64,000 nucleotides of DNA from the NCBI GenBank assembly GCA_903837525.1, contig CAILUU010000055.1:54380-118379 (forward strand), in the 5' to 3' direction. The stretch is from an uncultured Bacteroidota bacterium (GTDB lineage: Bacteria; Bacteroidota; Bacteroidia; Chitinophagales; Chitinophagaceae). Made by a program: the position numbers and the translations under genes. Below, one piece after another: positions 62,034 to 64,000 of this stretch (within the stretch, counting starts at the first letter, position 1; each line of letters opens with the position of its first letter). The notes under the pieces are model-generated. The model saw only the letters and a program-made list of their open reading frames with translations, did not search any database and had not been told where the DNA came from.

Positions 62034-62310
62034 CTATTTTTTAGCTTTTTAGCCAGTAAAATCAAGGGTTTTATTTAAATACCAGCGGTAGATTTGTTTT
62101 AGAGCTTCAGTGGCAGCCTGTCCCGATAGTTATTTGGATCACAATCCGTTCATCTTCAACAATATAAAAGCATTATAGACCTTTATAGAAGGTTAACATC
62201 CAATCAACACGAAATTTTTGTTACAGATAACCAAGATAAATTCTCTAATATTTAGAAGTTCTAAAACAAAAAAATCCCATAAGCTGTAACCTAAATCTGT
62301 GGTAAAAATT

Positions 62311-62341
62311 AAAAAAGCTGCCCCCAAAAAGGAGGCAGCTT
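62311..62341 (-). terminator. Terminator of the Ig-repeat T9SS gene
   Basis: Read on the minus strand, AAGCTGCC and GGCAGCTT form an 8-bp stem followed by TTTT, about 24 nt after the stop codon. Confidence 0.8.
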
Positions 62342-62364
62342 ATCAATATTAAATCTTCTATTTT

Positions 62365-64000
62365 TTAATTGATCAACACTTCACCAGTGGTAATTTGTTT
62401 ACCATTAGCATCTCTAATTACTACATAATATACACCAGCGCCATGGTTACGTAAATCAATATTAATATTTTTCCATGGTTGTGTTATAGTATAAACATTG
62501 TTATATACTTTTTTACCCAAACTGCTATAAATAGTAATACCCTGCTTAACAGAAGCTCCACCTGGGTTGTAATAGGCTACACTAAATCTTCCATTATTTG
62601 GGCTAGGGTAAATAAATAATTTAGTGCTTGCACTATCTTTAACCGTAATTTTTGCAGGTAAACTTGTACAACCTAAATCACTCGTTCCTACAACAGTATA
62701 TTCACCTAATCTATCTACATTAACTAAATAGTTATTGCTAGCATTGTTTATGTTAGTAGTATTTAATTGCCATACATAAGTAGCATTTGGTCCTGTACTC
62801 ATGGTTGCAGTTATAGTTGTTGTCCAGCCGGGTAATAAACTTAATGTAGTTGCAGGGCTAGCATTAGTTGAAAGCGCCGCTAACGATAAGGTAGGGAAGG
62901 CATTTACAACAATTGTTTTTGAAATACTATCTGTACAACCATTACCGTTAGTAAAAATGTACCAAAGTGTTTTTGTACCAATTCCAGCAACAGATGCATT
63001 AAAATTTGTACCCGTTACGCCAATGCCTTTGTAGGTACCTCCAGCTGGCAAACCACCAGTTAAAGCATACGTTGTTGCATTGGCACATTGGTTAGCTAAA
63101 GCATTAGGCCAAGTAACAACTGGTAAAGCGTTTACAGTAAGGGTAACTACATTACTAGGTGCTGCCACAGCACAGGTAACATTATTTAATTGAATTCGGT
63201 ATCTATTATTATTCAGTGCAATTGTAGCGCCTGTAATAGTTAGCGTTGGTGTTGTAGCACCAGTATACACTCCGGTATTTGGTACGTTGGTATAATTAAC
63301 ACCACCATCGGTACTTACTTGCCATTGATAGGTAATAGTTTCTGTACTTGTTGCAGTAACACTAAAGTTTGTATTTAACGTAGCACAAACTGTTTTACTG
63401 GTAGGTTGTACCGTAACATTTACAGGGTTTACAACATTTAATGTTGCAGCACCTGAATTTACAGCAGGTGTACAAGTACCACTTAAAACACAACGGTATC
63501 TGTAGTTATTCATAACCGCTGTAATAGATGTAATAGTTAATGTAGCAGTATTTACTCCACTGTAAGGAGCACCATTGCTTAAGTTATTATAGTTAGCACC
63601 ACCATCTATACTTACTTGCCATTGATAAGTCAACACAGTACCTGTACCAGTAGCAGAAAAATTAACTGTGCTGCCTAAGCAAGATGTTAGATTAGTAGGA
63701 CTACCAGTAACAAGTGGTAAAGTATTTACAGTAAGTATTGCGCCGTTACTAATACCAGGTGTTGTACACGTACTGTTGCTTAATAAACAACGGTATCTAT
63801 AAGTGTTCATTGCAAAAGTAACTGGGCTAACATTTAACGTAGCCGTTGTTACACCACTGTAAGGAGCAGCGTTAGCTAAATTGCTATAGTTAGCACCACC
63901 ATCTGTACTTAGTTGCCATTGATAAATTACACCACTACCACTACCAGCGGTTGTAAAGCTTGTACCAGCATTTTCACATGCGGTAGCGTTACTAGGTTGA
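62365..64000 (-). CDS. T9SS-sorted protein with Ig-like repeats, partial (5' end beyond window)
   Basis: The minus-strand frame is open to the window edge, so the track start at 63810 is internal; 544 residues are visible. Three Ig-like repeats of about 85-90 residues are seen, each with 'YQWQxSxDGGxNYxN' and 'xxYRYRCxLS' cores and a Cys pair. A PKD/SprB-like segment ('GIGTKTLWYIFTNGNGCTDS') follows. The last 75 residues ('LFIYPSPNNGRFSVAYYNPG' to 'ITTGEVLIN') are a type A T9SS sorting domain. A large secreted adhesin-like protein is likely; the full protein extends past base 64000. Confidence 0.88.
   Translation of the reverse strand, partial: QPSNATACENAGTSFTTAGSGSGVIYQWQLSTDGGANYSNLANAAPYSGVTTATLNVSPVTFAMNTYRYRCLLSNSTCTTPGISNGAILTVNTLPLVTGSPTNLTSCLGSTVNFSATGTGTVLTYQWQVSIDGGANYNNLSNGAPYSGVNTATLTITSITAVMNNYRYRCVLSGTCTPAVNSGAATLNVVNPVNVTVQPTSKTVCATLNTNFSVTATSTETITYQWQVSTDGGVNYTNVPNTGVYTGATTPTLTITGATIALNNNRYRIQLNNVTCAVAAPSNVVTLTVNALPVVTWPNALANQCANATTYALTGGLPAGGTYKGIGVTGTNFNASVAGIGTKTLWYIFTNGNGCTDSISKTIVVNAFPTLSLAALSTNASPATTLSLLPGWTTTITATMSTGPNATYVWQLNTTNINNASNNYLVNVDRLGEYTVVGTSDLGCTSLPAKITVKDSASTKLFIYPSPNNGRFSVAYYNPGGASVKQGITIYSSLGKKVYNNVYTITQPWKNINIDLRNHGAGVYYVVIRDANGKQITTGEVLIN

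Larger units (their letters stand above)
61995..62364. other. 370-bp spacer between rpsA and the T9SS gene
   Basis: It holds the rpsA leader and -7 box (about 61995-62033), a fragment of a palindromic repeat (TCCCGATAG at 62121-62129, the same word as in the pseudo-tRNA), AT-rich unassigned DNA, and the terminator of the T9SS gene at its right end. No gene is seen. Confidence 0.5.

Noticed and set aside
61444-62052. Plus-strand ORFs over the rpsA 5' half
   Set aside because: Antisense shadows of rpsA; the Ser/Thr/Val-rich composition comes from reading its acidic codons backwards.
1-64000. CRISPR array, prophage or insertion sequence
   Set aside because: No regularly spaced direct repeats of 23-40 bp, no cas genes, no transposase or integrase, and no phage structural genes were seen. 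The tandem Ig-coding repeats at the right end are protein repeats.

Overview
This is a 64-kb chromosomal window from an AT-rich member of the Bacteroidota, most likely a Chitinophagaceae-like or Sphingobacteriales-like bacterium. The evidence is the repeated Bacteroidota -7 promoter element TAnnTTTG close to start codons, two proteins with type IX secretion system (T9SS) C-terminal sorting tails, gldF and gldG, a murF-alr fusion, a fused E1 alpha/beta 2-oxoacid dehydrogenase, a long S1 ribosomal protein, and many lipoproteins with short SPII signals. I see no prophage, IS element, CRISPR array or rRNA operon. Both end genes are cut by the window edges.

Layout. 1-8 kb: a partial Cys/Met-metabolism PLP enzyme, a GNAT, two non-orthologous NADP-isocitrate dehydrogenases side by side, a VF530-type small protein, glycyl-tRNA synthetase, an LBF_2804-like membrane protein, a MazG-like pyrophosphohydrolase and D-aminoacyl-tRNA deacylase. 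8-12 kb: a long leader with palindromes and DnaA-box-like sites, then the B12-dependent ribonucleotide reductase. 12-19 kb: a PhoD-like phosphatase, a YcxB-like protein, an unlisted 53-aa membrane protein, a GNAT, acpP-fabF, then a secreted LysM/double-psi-barrel protein with a secreted C1 peptidase. 19-26 kb: fmt, a NamZ-like muramidase, a SlyD-like PPIase, pepT, a class III aminotransferase, a penicillin-acylase remnant, and a frameshifted membrane protein with its wHTH regulator. 26-38 kb: a large propeller plus beta-barrel outer membrane protein, a metallo-beta-lactamase-fold hydrolase, a rhomboid protease, methylmalonyl-CoA epimerase, iscS-iscU-iscA, and a T9SS cargo protein. 38-48 kb: gldF-gldG-terC-murF/alr, lspA and three lipoproteins, two of them sharing a repeat. 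48-56 kb (mostly minus strand): fumC, enoyl-CoA hydratase, a B12-binding domain protein, gltX; then a polysaccharide deacetylase, a decayed small gene and ftsK. 56-64 kb: pth, an FAA hydrolase, the E1 alpha/beta fusion, tRNA-Met with a degenerate copy beside it, rpsA, and an Ig-repeat T9SS protein cut by the window end.

How the genes fit together. Most of the window is housekeeping: translation (glyQS, gltX, fmt, dtd, pth, rpsA, tRNA-Met), cell wall (murF/alr, NamZ-like, LysM protein, lspA), Fe-S assembly, fatty acid synthesis and central carbon metabolism. Three genes point to cobalamin use (nrdJ, methylmalonyl-CoA epimerase, the B12-binding domain).

The most unusual signal is small-scale. 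Short repeats of the kind that fill the spacers here (tandem phrases and palindromes) also sit in frame inside conserved protein genes: fmt, gltX, the E1 fusion and an aminotransferase. One forms the hydrophobic core of a signal peptide. A palindrome also replaces the anticodon arm of a second tRNA-Met-like copy. Several genes are decaying relics. Many promoters place the -7 box only 4-7 nt before the ATG, implying near-leaderless mRNAs.
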